25,437 nt of DNA from Actinomycetota bacterium (GCA_016932375.1 JAFGDA010000130.1:1-25437), one strand, 5' to 3'. Counted from the stretch's first letter, positions 1 to 6,815 are shown. A program made the numbers and translations. Notes: generated from the sequence alone by a model not told the origin.

Positions 1-355
1 TATATTTGGAATTAAAAGAGGAAGGTTCGGTATTCCTTATCCTCGGTGTTAACACCTGGGCGTCTTCAGGTGATTCATAACTGGAGAAACCCTCCCCTTC
101 CGTGGCCGGGGAAGAAATTATTTTTATTTCAAAACCGTTCCCGACAACCCTTCTTGTTGAGTCATTTAAAAGGCTTAAATATCTTGATTCAAGCCATTCC
201 TTTGCAAAATGGCTTCCGACAGAGACAGTAAGGCAGTTTTTTTTTAATGAAATTGGTGAAATGTGTTCGAACCAGGCTTTAAATGTGGGAAGATTAATAC
301 TGTTCTTTATATCGAGTAGTATGTTTTGCCATGTGCTTTCTAAGTCTCCATTCAT
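1..355 (-). CDS. dnaA: Chromosomal replication initiator DnaA, N-terminal part (runs off window)
   Basis: DnaA binds DnaA boxes at oriC and, with ATP, opens the duplex and helps load the helicase. Only the first 118 codons are visible, read from ATG at 355 toward base 1, where the frame is still open. The translation begins MNGDLESTWQNILLDIK and contains TFKAWFEHISPISL and VSVGSHFAKEWLESRY. This is the domain I pattern (Trp-x2-Ile-Leu, Phe-x-x-Trp-Phe, Phe-x-x-Glu-Trp-Leu) that binds helicase and DnaA regulators. Domain II linker begins at about residue 90; the AAA+ and box-binding domains are outside. The start lies 9 bases after the stop of the upstream ATPase gene, so the two are probably co-transcribed. 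I see only a weak GGTG upstream of the ATG rather than a clear Shine-Dalgarno. The neighbouring origin and rpmH support the call. Confidence 0.93.
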   Translation of the reverse strand, partial: MNGDLESTWQNILLDIKNSINLPTFKAWFEHISPISLKKNCLTVSVGSHFAKEWLESRYLSLLNDSTRRVVGNGFEIKIISSPATEGEGFSSYESPEDAQVLTPRIRNTEPSSFNSKY

Positions 356-364
356 ACACCAATA

Positions 365-1228
365 TTAAATATTATTCGAATAATATTCAAGGTATTTTGA
401 ACCTTTTTTTGATAATCGGCGCTTTCCGGACCCGCCGGAAAGCAGGAGTTTTTTATTTTCAAGGAAAATAAGCTCCCGGTATGAAGTTGAAAGGCTGAAC
501 CCAAGCTCCTTTGCAATTTTAGAAGGCCCAGCCTCTTCAAGTTCAAGAATTAAAAAAAGTATTTTTTTCTGCCTGTTGGTAAGCACATTACTATCAAAAT
601 GTTCAGGATCGGCCTGTGGTTCCTTTGGAGGACTGCTGGCAGCAACCGGGCCACCCGGGTTTGCACCTAAAGCATCTTGAAAATAGGTGGGGACATTTAT
701 ATCAGGATTTTTTTCCTGTTCAAGCTTGAGGGAAATTACCGTTCCCTTTTTTATGTTGTCTGAAATTTTTATACTGCCTCCTGAAAAAGTCATGGTTTCT
801 TTTACAATCGGCAGTCCGGAGCCGACACCCCTGATGTATTCCTTCATTGAAGTTGTTGCAGAAGTATAACCAGGCAGAAAAGCTTTTTCCTTATCCTCAA
901 CTCCCGGACCCTGGTCTGAAACAATGATGTGGTTTCCCCCATCAAGTATGGTAATTACTATTTCATTAAAATCTGCATGTATTAAATTTTCTACTATTTC
1001 GCGGATTGTAGTGTAGGGTATTTTACCACCCACCTGATGTGAAAGATTATATGTTTTTTGAGAGGCATCTTCTATGAAATCCCTTATATTACCATAAGAT
1101 GACTCGAGGATACGCGGAATACTTTTCATGTTGTCATATAAGGCAATCCTGAGGGGAAGGCTGGTAATTTTATTATCCGCTCCCCCGACAGAAGCGCCAC
1201 TTCTTCTATTCAGCAGGTTCTCTTCCAT
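365..1228 (-). CDS. Cytoplasmic GHKL-family ATPase fused to a C-terminal winged-helix/HTH domain
   Basis: A 287-residue protein of unknown role. Residues about 70-170 form a histidine-kinase-like ATP-binding (GHKL) domain: N-box EIVENLIHA (Asn81), G1 box VSDQGPGV (Asp105) and G2 box GVGSGLPIVKE (134-144). No phosphoacceptor H-box, transmembrane segment or sensor domain is visible, so an ordinary histidine kinase is unlikely. A proline-rich linker (about 175-212) leads to a C-terminal region (217-287) containing TNRQKKILFLILEL, SKIAKELGFSLSTSYREL and a basic wing, as in winged-helix DNA-binding domains. The order is therefore ATP switch, linker, DNA binder. It lies between oriC and dnaA and ends 9 bases before dnaA. 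Inference: an ATP-dependent regulator of dnaA or origin activity. An anti-sigma-type kinase is an alternative. Domain assignment is firm; function is not known to me. Confidence 0.85.
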   Translation of the reverse strand: MEENLLNRRSGASVGGADNKITSLPLRIALYDNMKSIPRILESSYGNIRDFIEDASQKTYNLSHQVGGKIPYTTIREIVENLIHADFNEIVITILDGGNHIIVSDQGPGVEDKEKAFLPGYTSATTSMKEYIRGVGSGLPIVKETMTFSGGSIKISDNIKKGTVISLKLEQEKNPDINVPTYFQDALGANPGGPVAASSPPKEPQADPEHFDSNVLTNRQKKILFLILELEEAGPSKIAKELGFSLSTSYRELIFLENKKLLLSGGSGKRRLSKKGSKYLEYYSNNI

Positions 1229-1246
1229 CTAAGTGATTTATATGAA

Positions 1247-1275
1247 ATTATAATATATTTAAAAAGTACACCCAA
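1247..1275 (-). promoter_or_regulatory. Candidate promoter of the GHKL-ATPase/dnaA operon
   Basis: On the minus strand TTGGGT (1275-1270) is followed after 17 bases by a perfect TATAAT (1252-1247). The predicted start of transcription near 1240 leaves a leader of only about 11 bases before the ATG at 1228, and no Shine-Dalgarno is visible there. The -10 is good and the -35 weak. Confidence 0.45.
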
Positions 1276-1312
1276 AGAAAAATACTTTTCAATTTATTCC
1301 AGATGTTTATAG

Positions 1313-1321
1313 TTATCAACA
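1313..1321 (+). promoter_or_regulatory. DnaA box TTATCAACA
   Basis: One mismatch to the consensus TTATCCACA, on the plus strand inside the putative origin. Confidence 0.7.
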
Positions 1322-1431
1322 GGTTAATAATAATATGATAGATATAAAAAAGCTACTAAATTATATTGCAAAGGATTAAAAAGGTGTTGGTTTTGACATA
1401 ATATACGGTGTCTTTTTTTAAGTTATTAACA

Positions 1432-1457
1432 TATTTTTCCACAGCTGTGGAAAAATA
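1432..1457. repeat. 26-bp perfect palindrome made of two head-to-head DnaA boxes
   Basis: Half-site TATTTTTCCACAG followed by its exact reverse complement. It contains TTTTCCACA on the plus strand (1435-1443) and the same box on the minus strand (1446-1454), separated only by GC. Each box differs from TTATCCACA by one base. A DnaA dimer-type binding site is the natural reading; a cruciform is possible. Confidence 0.85.
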
Positions 1458-1656
1458 AGATGAAAACATTTTAGGATTATGAAAAGTTCCACCATTGACT
1501 GATAAAAAAATATGATACTTTTCATAAGGGAGGTTTTATAGAACAGGTGTTTGAAGGAATTTTGATATTGTAGCTGTTAAAAAAGCCGGGAACCATTATT
1601 TCAACCCGGGCCAAATTTATGGTGATCTGGTTAAAAAATACTTAAAAATGCCCTCC

Positions 1657-1685
1657 TTGATATATGGATAATTAGAATGTATAAT
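1657..1685 (+). promoter_or_regulatory. Strong sigma-70-type promoter for rpmH-rnpA, with a DnaA-box-like spacer
   Basis: TTGATA (1657-1662) and TATAAT (1680-1685) are separated by exactly 17 bases. Transcription would start near 1692, about 24 bases before the rpmH start. The spacer contains TATGGATAA (1663-1671), the reverse complement of TTATCCATA, a one-mismatch DnaA box, so DnaA binding could affect the promoter. Confidence 0.8.
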
Positions 1686-1715
1686 CATCTACTTACTGGA
1701 ATAAGAAAAGAAAGT

Positions 1716-1856
1716 ATGGAGATGAAGAGAACATTTCAGCCCAATGTTAGAAAAAGAAAAAAAAACCACGGCTTCCTGGTAAGGATGAGGACAAAAGCCG
1801 GTAGAGCTGTTATTTCCAGAAGAAGAAGGAAAAACAGGAAAAAACTTTCCGCCTGA
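1716..1856 (+). CDS. rpmH: Large ribosomal subunit protein bL34
   Basis: A 46-residue, extremely basic protein of the 50S subunit. The translation starts MEMKRTFQPNVRKRKKNHGF and continues LVRMRTKAGRAVISRRRRK, matching the bL34 pattern MKRTFQPx(3)RKRxxxHGFxxRMxTxxGRxVxxxRRxKGR, though the usual Gly before the last Arg is Asn here. Family members usually start at MKRTF, which would be the ATG at 1722. I chose 1716 because the second ATG follows GGAG with no spacing. The gene lies 30 bases after a strong -10 and 18 bases before rnpA, the universal rpmH-rnpA arrangement, read away from the origin. Confidence 0.95.
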   Translation: MEMKRTFQPNVRKRKKNHGFLVRMRTKAGRAVISRRRRKNRKKLSA

Positions 1857-1874
1857 TGCATTAAGGAGAGAGTA

Positions 1875-2204
1875 ATAGAGTTTGATACTATTAAAAAAAG
1901 AAAAGACATCGACAGGCTTAGAAAAGAAGGAAAGAAATATAAAAACAGATATTCTATATTATATATTTTACCTGGTTGTGTAGATAACCCACGGTCAAGG
2001 GCGGTTTTTGTTGTAAGCAGGAAAATTGGCAAGTCGGTTACAAGAAATAGGACAAGAAGAGTATTAAAAGAAGTATTAAGAAAAGTATTAATAAATCAAA
2101 GAGTGGATATATTTATAATAGCAAAAAACGATATTCTGTGTGCTGGTTTTCTTGAGATAAAAGAAGAACTGGAGAACAGCCTTAATTCCTTCTTTAACCG
2201 TTAG
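1875..2204 (+). CDS. rnpA: RNase P protein component, apparent non-canonical AUA start
   Basis: RnpA binds the catalytic RNase P RNA and helps mature tRNA 5' ends. The 109-residue frame contains FDTIKKRKDIDRLRKEGKKY at its N-terminus, AVFVVSRKIGKSV, and the family signature RNRTRRVLKEVLR, then a C-terminal VDIFIIAKNDI strand and helix. Length is normal for the family. The frame has no ATG, GTG or TTG between the in-frame rpmH stop (1854-1856) and the conserved N-terminus. A good Shine-Dalgarno AAGGAG (1863-1868) sits 6 bases before ATA at 1875, which I take as the start; ATT at 1860 lies upstream of that site and is less likely. A sequencing error is an alternative. Gene identity is secure; the start is not. 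Confidence 0.9.
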   Translation: MEFDTIKKRKDIDRLRKEGKKYKNRYSILYILPGCVDNPRSRAVFVVSRKIGKSVTRNRTRRVLKEVLRKVLINQRVDIFIIAKNDILCAGFLEIKEELENSLNSFFNR

Positions 2205-2235
2205 TATTTTAATTAAACAAAAATCTATTTGAATT

Positions 2236-2445
2236 GTGAAAAAAATATTTATATTTATCATAAAATTATACAAAAAATACATATCCCCTTTAATACCGCA
2301 AAGCTGCAGGTTTTACCCCACCTGCTCGCAATATGCAATAGATGCTTTAAACAAATATGGGGTTGTAAGGGGAGGGTTTAAGGCATTTTACAGAATCATA
2401 AGGTGCAACCCGTTAAATAAGGGTGGATATGACCCGGTTAAATAA
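2236..2445 (+). CDS. yidD: Membrane protein insertion efficiency factor YidD
   Basis: A 69-residue member of the YidD family, small membrane-associated proteins that assist YidC-dependent insertion. The sequence has the family core: a short hydrophobic N-terminal helix, YKKYISPLIP, CRFYPTCSQYAIDAL with its conserved cysteines, then GGFKAFYRIIRCNPLNKGGYDPV. It starts at GTG 2236, which fits the family's usual MKK beginning. No clear Shine-Dalgarno is visible, so translation may be coupled to rnpA, whose stop is 31 bases upstream. yidC follows after 21 bases. Confidence 0.93.
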   Translation: MKKIFIFIIKLYKKYISPLIPQSCRFYPTCSQYAIDALNKYGVVRGGFKAFYRIIRCNPLNKGGYDPVK

Positions 2446-2466
2446 TGAACAGGGAGGTAAATTTTA

Positions 2467-3216
2467 TTGAGCCAGATATTTAAACTTTTACAGCCAATAC
2501 AGAATGTCCTTGAATATATAATAGTTTTCTTATATGAGAATGTTATATCAAGTTATGGCGTCGTCATAATATTGCTTACGGTAATTGTAAGACTGGTTCT
2601 AACCCCGCTTACAATCACCCAGACAAGGTCAATGGCAAGAATGCAGAAACTCCAGCCGTACTTAAAAGAACTACAGAAGAAATATAAAGACGACAGGGAG
2701 AAGCTCCAGCAAGAGACAATGGAGTTTTACAAAAAAAATAATGTAAACCCCCTGGCAGGCTGTCTCCCAATGTTGCTTCAACTCCCGGTATTTTATGCTC
2801 TTTTCCAGACTTTAAGGAGCCCGACAGAGAGGGTTACCGGGGTGGTGACCGACTTCAATTTTCTATGGATGAACCTGAATGAAAGGGATCCATATTACAT
2901 ACTTGTCATATTGATGGTTGCCACAATGTTTCTTTCAACACGGCAAACAACAACTGATCCAAAACAATCAAAGTTCATGTATATACTGCCGCTTGTCTTT
3001 GGTTTTATATCCTGGCAATTTCCCGCAGGGATACTTGTATATTGGGTAACAACCAATATTTGGTCCATAGGACAGCAGTGGATTGTAAACCGTATAGTGA
3101 AAAGGGGGAGTGATAAGGGGGAAAAGCAAGAAGATAAGAAGGAAACAGCAGATCTAACAGCCGAAGAACAGCACGAACTTGCACGTAAAAAAAAGAAAAG
3201 AAGAAAGAATAAATAA
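2467..3216 (+). CDS. yidC: Membrane protein insertase YidC (short form)
   Basis: YidC inserts and folds inner-membrane proteins, alone or with Sec. The 249-residue protein lacks the large periplasmic domain of proteobacterial YidC. It has a first membrane helix around 30-50 with IVRLVLTPLTITQTRSM, whose Arg lies in the hydrophilic groove. A charged cytoplasmic hairpin follows (LQPYLKELQKKYKDDREKL), then NPLAGCLPMLLQLPVFYALF and a closing pair of helices including FPAGILVYWVTTNIWSIGQQ. The tail is highly basic, as in ribosome-binding YidC tails. No lipoprotein Cys is visible at the N-terminus, unlike Bacillota SpoIIIJ. Start TTG 2467 is supported by GGGAGG 9 bases upstream. Confidence 0.95.
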   Translation: MSQIFKLLQPIQNVLEYIIVFLYENVISSYGVVIILLTVIVRLVLTPLTITQTRSMARMQKLQPYLKELQKKYKDDREKLQQETMEFYKKNNVNPLAGCLPMLLQLPVFYALFQTLRSPTERVTGVVTDFNFLWMNLNERDPYYILVILMVATMFLSTRQTTTDPKQSKFMYILPLVFGFISWQFPAGILVYWVTTNIWSIGQQWIVNRIVKRGSDKGEKQEDKKETADLTAEEQHELARKKKKRRKNK

Positions 3217-3241
3217 AATTATTTATTTAAGGAGGTGTTTT

Positions 3242-3829
3242 ATGGCTGAAGATTTAAATATGGAAACCGCGATAGATTCTTTTATAGAGTCACTAAAGAT
3301 TGAACAAAAGAGTGGAAAATTAATGGAAGACAATTCAGCAAAAAAAATTTCGGATATAAGGGAAGACAATATTGCTGGATTGGATAAAATTTCGAAAATT
3401 ATAAAGAGGGCAATAGAATTAATATGTCTTGGCGAGGAAGTAAAGATAAACACAGATGTAAGAGAGAACGTAATATCGGTACAGGGAAACGATCTCGGAA
3501 TCGCTATTGGAAAAGACGGCAAGAACATGGCGGCACTTGAATACATAGTTAATCTTATTGGAAAAAGGAAAAAAATCCTGGAAAAAAGCATAACTCTCGA
3601 TATTAAGGATTATAGAAAAAATAAAATAAATAAAATTAAAAAGACAGCCATAAAGATGGCCAAAAGAGCAATAAGAGAAGGAAGAAAAATAGCGCTCCAA
3701 CCAATGTGCGCCTATGAGAGAAAAGCGATACATGACCTTTTATCTAAATTTAAGAACGTGACCACAATAAGCAGGTACGAGGAGCCGAGAAGAAGGATAA
3801 TAATATATCCTGAAAATCACGTTAAATAG
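3242..3829 (+). CDS. khpB: RNA-binding protein KhpB (Jag/EloR), KH and R3H domains
   Basis: KhpB (Jag) is an RNA-binding protein linked to cell elongation and sporulation in other bacteria, normally encoded next to yidC. The 195-residue protein has a KH domain at about 75-150 with a GKDGK loop in GIAIGKDGKNMAALEYIVN. A C-terminal R3H domain carries ERKAIHDLLSKF and RRRIIIYP. The R3H loop, usually Ser-x-Gly-x-Gly, reads SRYEEPRRR and lacks the glycines. The N-terminal Jag domain seems reduced or divergent. I chose ATG 3242 because GGAGG sits 7-8 bases upstream; the frame is open from 3179 but that would overlap yidC. A terminator follows. Confidence 0.92.
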   Translation: MAEDLNMETAIDSFIESLKIEQKSGKLMEDNSAKKISDIREDNIAGLDKISKIIKRAIELICLGEEVKINTDVRENVISVQGNDLGIAIGKDGKNMAALEYIVNLIGKRKKILEKSITLDIKDYRKNKINKIKKTAIKMAKRAIREGRKIALQPMCAYERKAIHDLLSKFKNVTTISRYEEPRRRIIIYPENHVK

Positions 3830-3850
3830 GTAAAAAGAAAATAAATAAAA

Positions 3851-3881
3851 AAAAATGGCATTCCTGGGGTGCCATTTTTTT
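3851..3881 (+). terminator. Rho-independent terminator after khpB
   Basis: AAAAATGGCA (3851-3860) pairs with TGCCATTTTT (3870-3879) around a 9-base loop and is followed by a T run. It ends the rpmH-khpB transcript before mnmE. Confidence 0.9.
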
Positions 3882-3904
3882 ATTTAATAATAAACCAATT
3901 GTTA

Positions 3905-3910
3905 TATAAT
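3905..3910 (+). promoter_or_regulatory. Candidate -10 box of the mnmE promoter
   Basis: Perfect TATAAT located 36 bases before the mnmE start and just after the khpB terminator. No good -35 is seen at 16-18 bases upstream, so this is tentative. Confidence 0.4.
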
Positions 3911-3946
3911 TAAATCTCATCCTTATATTTTTTCTGGAGCTAAAAT

Positions 3947-5335
3947 ATGATTGAAAGCATGGAAGAAACAATTGTGGCAATAGGAACAAGACCCGGGGAA
4001 TCTGCGATAGGAATTGTCAGGATAAGTGGTAAAGAAGCGATTAACATAGCTGATAAAATATTCCGTCCCAAAAAAAATTTAAATATCAGGAAAACCGGAT
4101 CATACAGGATGTTATATGGGCACGTAATTGATTCTAATGAAAAAATAATTGATGAAGTTATCGTTTCTTTAATGAGGAAACCGGGTTCGTATACAAGGGA
4201 AGATGTTGTTGAAATAAACTGTCATGGAGGAATTGCTGCCACAACAAAAGTTCTTGAATTGTGCACATTAAATGGTTCAAGACTTGCAGAACCGGGAGAA
4301 TTTACCAAAAGAGCTTTTTTAAATGGCAGGATAGATCTTTCACAGGCAGAGTCAGTAATAGACATGGTAAGGTCAAAAACAGAGCAATGCATGAAAATAG
4401 CAGCTGCAAACATAGCAGGAGGTATAAAAGAAAAAATATATGAATTGAAAAAGATGATGATGGAAATAATGGTACAGCTTGAAACTGCAGTAGATTTTAT
4501 AGAAGAGGACCTGGAAACAACCAAATACGGTATCCTGTGTAAAAATGCCGAAAAAATATTGAGTGAAATATCAAAATTGATAAAAGATGAAGAAAGGGGA
4601 GAAATTTTAAAAAATGGAATAAAGATAGCGATAGTTGGAAAAACAAATGTTGGTAAATCAAGCCTGCTAAATGTTTTATCAAGAAAAGATAAGGCTATTG
4701 TTACGGATATACCAGGAACAACAAGGGATCCGGTTGAGGAAATATTGTATGTTGAAGGAATACCGCTTATTCTCATTGATACGGCAGGAATAAGGAAATC
4801 CAGGAACACTATTGAAAAAATAGGGGTCGAACGAAGTCTTTTACATATTAATGAAGCCGATTTGATAATTTTTGTGATAGATGGAAGCAGGAAAATTAGC
4901 AGCGTGGACCTGGAAATAATGAAAAAACTAAAAGAAAAGAAGACAATATTGTGTATAAATAAAAATGACCTGGTAAAAAGAATAGACGAGGGGGAAATTG
5001 AAGATATTCAAAAGTTTATTAATGTTGTACATGTCTCGGCTTTAAAGGACCAGGGAATAGACATGCTTGAAAAAAGCATAAAAAAAGCTATTTTTGGTGA
5101 TAGCGGGATAAATATTGAAGAAAGAATAATTGTGAATACAAGGCATAAGGATATATTAAAAAAAGCAAAAAAAGCAATAAAAGATTCAATATTTGCAATG
5201 AAAATGGGAATTTCCGAAGAATTTCCATCATCAGATTTGAAAATAGCGTACGATTTACTGGGGGAAATAACGGGGGAGACAATAAAAGAAAACATACTTG
5301 ATAATATATTCAAGGAATTCTGTATAGGCAAGTAG
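3947..5335 (+). CDS. mnmE: tRNA modification GTPase MnmE
   Basis: MnmE acts with MnmG to install the (carboxymethyl)aminomethyl group on uridine-34 of certain tRNAs, using GTP, a folate one-carbon unit and FAD. The 462-residue protein has the N-terminal folate-binding domain (ETIVAIGTRPGESAIGIVRISG, then GEFTKRAFLNGRIDLSQAE) and a helical domain. The inserted G domain has G1 GKTNVGKSS near 230, G2 TTRD, G3 DTAG and G4 NKND. The C-terminal Cys motif CIGK at the very end carries the conserved Cys. GGAG lies 7 bases before the ATG. The mnmG homologues follow downstream. All key residues are present, so this copy looks functional. Confidence 0.97.
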   Translation: MIESMEETIVAIGTRPGESAIGIVRISGKEAINIADKIFRPKKNLNIRKTGSYRMLYGHVIDSNEKIIDEVIVSLMRKPGSYTREDVVEINCHGGIAATTKVLELCTLNGSRLAEPGEFTKRAFLNGRIDLSQAESVIDMVRSKTEQCMKIAAANIAGGIKEKIYELKKMMMEIMVQLETAVDFIEEDLETTKYGILCKNAEKILSEISKLIKDEERGEILKNGIKIAIVGKTNVGKSSLLNVLSRKDKAIVTDIPGTTRDPVEEILYVEGIPLILIDTAGIRKSRNTIEKIGVERSLLHINEADLIIFVIDGSRKISSVDLEIMKKLKEKKTILCINKNDLVKRIDEGEIEDIQKFINVVHVSALKDQGIDMLEKSIKKAIFGDSGINIEERIIVNTRHKDILKKAKKAIKDSIFAMKMGISEEFPSSDLKIAYDLLGEITGETIKENILDNIFKEFCIGK

Positions 5336-5376
5336 GTTTTGACAAAAACCAATATCATGGGCAGATTTGGCGAAAT

Positions 5377-5392
5377 TGTTTCACGTGAAACA
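5377..5392. promoter_or_regulatory. parS: parS site 1 (perfect consensus)
   Basis: TGTTTCACGTGAAACA, an exact match to the bacterial parS consensus and a perfect palindrome. It lies in the 64-base gap between mnmE and the MnmG paralogue and ends 7 bases before that start codon. It is the expected loading site for the ParB encoded at 10362-11216. Confidence 0.97.
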
Positions 5393-5399
5393 TTAGAAT

Positions 5400-6806
5400 A
5401 TGGAAAGAACCTTTAAGAAAAAAAGTTTTACAGAATATGATGTCGTTGTAATAGGTGCGGGTCATTCCGGGTGCGAGGCGGCTCTTGCATCGGCAAAAAA
5501 TAAATCTAAAACTCTTATAATCAATATAAGTCTTGATAATGTTGCTACAATGCAACATGGAAACGTGTTAGGTGGTAATGTAAAAGGCCATCTATTGAGG
5601 GAAATTGATATTCTCGGAGGTGAAATTGGAGCAAATACATGGAGAAACGCAATCAATGTTGTTAAGAGTGAAAACGGAAACAATGAAGAAATAAATAATT
5701 ACAGGTTTACAGTTGATAAAAGAAGATATTCCCTTTTCATGAAAAATGTTCTTGAAAGTCAGGAAAACCTGGATATGAGGCAGGGGCTTGTTGTTGAAAT
5801 TAAGAAAATTAAAGATGGTTTTAAGATAAAAACAAGCGACTGTATGTCCTATGGTTGCAATGCTGTAGTTATTAGTCCGGGAAGCTTTTTGAATGGAAAT
5901 ATTTTCTGGGGAAAATACAGGATAGAAGCGGGAAAACAGGGAGAAATAAATTCAAAAAGGTTACAAAATAGTTTGGAAGATTTGGGGTTTAAGTTTAAAA
6001 AGGCTTTTACATTCACCACTCCGGGCATAGATGGAAAAACAATAAATTTTAATATGATGAAGCGGCAAAAAAGTGTTTTTAGAGCAATAATGAGTTCAAA
6101 TAATGTAAAATTTGAAGGAAGATTAATAAAAAAAAGTTTTATTACGTATATTAAAAATAATGATTTTGGGAATATTTTAAACAGTCCCAGGGCGGGAAAT
6201 GAAGAAATAGAAAAAATTTTTTCTGATTACTTAATAAAAATACATAAACGAAATAATGGTTTGATTATTCTTCAACCGGAGGGAATAAATACAACCGGGA
6301 TGTATCCCGAGAATATCCCAATGGCCTTTTCCGAAAAAGAACAATTAAAAATCATACAAAATGTAAGAGGACTTGAGAATGCTTCGATAACGAGGCCTGG
6401 TTATGGAATTGAGTACAGCATCCTTGAACCATTACAGACAGGTATTAATATGAAAAGTCCTGTTTATGATGGGATTTTTTTTGCAGGGATTATAAATGGA
6501 ACTTATGGTTATGAAGAATCAGCGGCACAGGGAATAATAGCAGGAATAAATGCATCACTTTATTCAAAAGGGCTTGGTTTAATTGATATGAAAAAAGAAG
6601 TGGGGTATACAGGTATATTATTTAGCGAAATCTCACTTGGAGATAAGACCACACCTATTGATATTGTTGATCTAAAAAGTATGTACAATTTTAAATATGA
6701 TTTTTTTGAAGTATATAAAGAGCTTTATAAGATTCTAAGGTTTATAGGGAGAAAAAAAGAAATTGAAAATATGGAACGTGTATACGGAAAGTATCCGGGA
6801 CTCTAA
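5400..6806 (+). CDS. Degenerate short MnmG (GidA) paralogue without catalytic cysteines
   Basis: A 468-residue homologue of MnmG, encoded directly before the full-length copy. It keeps the FAD Rossmann motif (VVVIGAGHSGCEAALA, about 16-30), GHLLREIDILGGEIG, LQPEGINTTGMYP, ASITRPGYGIEYS and the FAD-binding INGTYGYEESAAQG (366-379). It lacks features needed for tRNA modification: the first catalytic Cys (Cys49 in the neighbour) is His53, the second (Cys243) is Ser246, and the conserved SKGPAVxALRxQ segment is replaced. YRMYTSRAEYRL and the whole C-terminal helical domain that contacts MnmE are missing. The open frame over this length argues against simple decay. It has only three Cys (25, 148, 153). 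Its reading is AT-rich and Lys/Asn/Ile-rich. No Shine-Dalgarno is evident at ATG 5400. Function unknown; probably an FAD-binding protein. TrmFO is less likely. Confidence 0.85.
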   Translation: MERTFKKKSFTEYDVVVIGAGHSGCEAALASAKNKSKTLIINISLDNVATMQHGNVLGGNVKGHLLREIDILGGEIGANTWRNAINVVKSENGNNEEINNYRFTVDKRRYSLFMKNVLESQENLDMRQGLVVEIKKIKDGFKIKTSDCMSYGCNAVVISPGSFLNGNIFWGKYRIEAGKQGEINSKRLQNSLEDLGFKFKKAFTFTTPGIDGKTINFNMMKRQKSVFRAIMSSNNVKFEGRLIKKSFITYIKNNDFGNILNSPRAGNEEIEKIFSDYLIKIHKRNNGLIILQPEGINTTGMYPENIPMAFSEKEQLKIIQNVRGLENASITRPGYGIEYSILEPLQTGINMKSPVYDGIFFAGIINGTYGYEESAAQGIIAGINASLYSKGLGLIDMKKEVGYTGILFSEISLGDKTTPIDIVDLKSMYNFKYDFFEVYKELYKILRFIGRKKEIENMERVYGKYPGL

Positions 6807-6815
6807 ATACAGGAA

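Larger units (their letters stand above)
1229..1715. other. oriC: Putative chromosomal origin oriC (487 bases, no convincing gene)
   Basis: This AT-rich non-coding stretch separates divergent dnaA and rpmH, the classical bacterial origin position. It holds a near-consensus DnaA box TTATCAACA (1313-1321), two head-to-head TTTTCCACA boxes in a palindrome (1432-1457), a weaker TTATTAACA (1423-1431) and a one-mismatch box on the minus strand (1663-1671). Very AT-rich runs at 1236-1262 and 1324-1372 are candidates for duplex unwinding. A short GC-rich inverted element (CCGGG about 1586, CCCGG about 1605) lies to the right. The rpmH promoter closes the region. Unwinding site and box affinity are inferred. 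Confidence 0.8.

Noticed and set aside
46..368. Small plus-strand open frames at the left edge
   Set aside because: The opposite strand encodes the conserved N-terminal domain of DnaA, which explains the sequence.
1736..2032. 98-residue minus-strand open frame
   Set aside because: It is antisense to rpmH and rnpA, both recognised by conserved motifs.
3179..3241. Upstream extension of khpB
   Set aside because: It would overlap the yidC end, and the strong GGAGG points to the ATG at 3242.
4222..4809. 195-residue minus-strand open frame
   Set aside because: It lies wholly antisense to mnmE, whose motifs are intact; no family resemblance.
5400..6806. Assignment of the short MnmG homologue as TrmFO (folate-dependent tRNA U54 methyltransferase)
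   Set aside because: The length is similar, but the visible motifs (RPGYGIEYS, INGTYGYEESAAQG) are MnmG-type, and I do not see TrmFO's hallmark N-terminal sequence or its catalytic cysteines.
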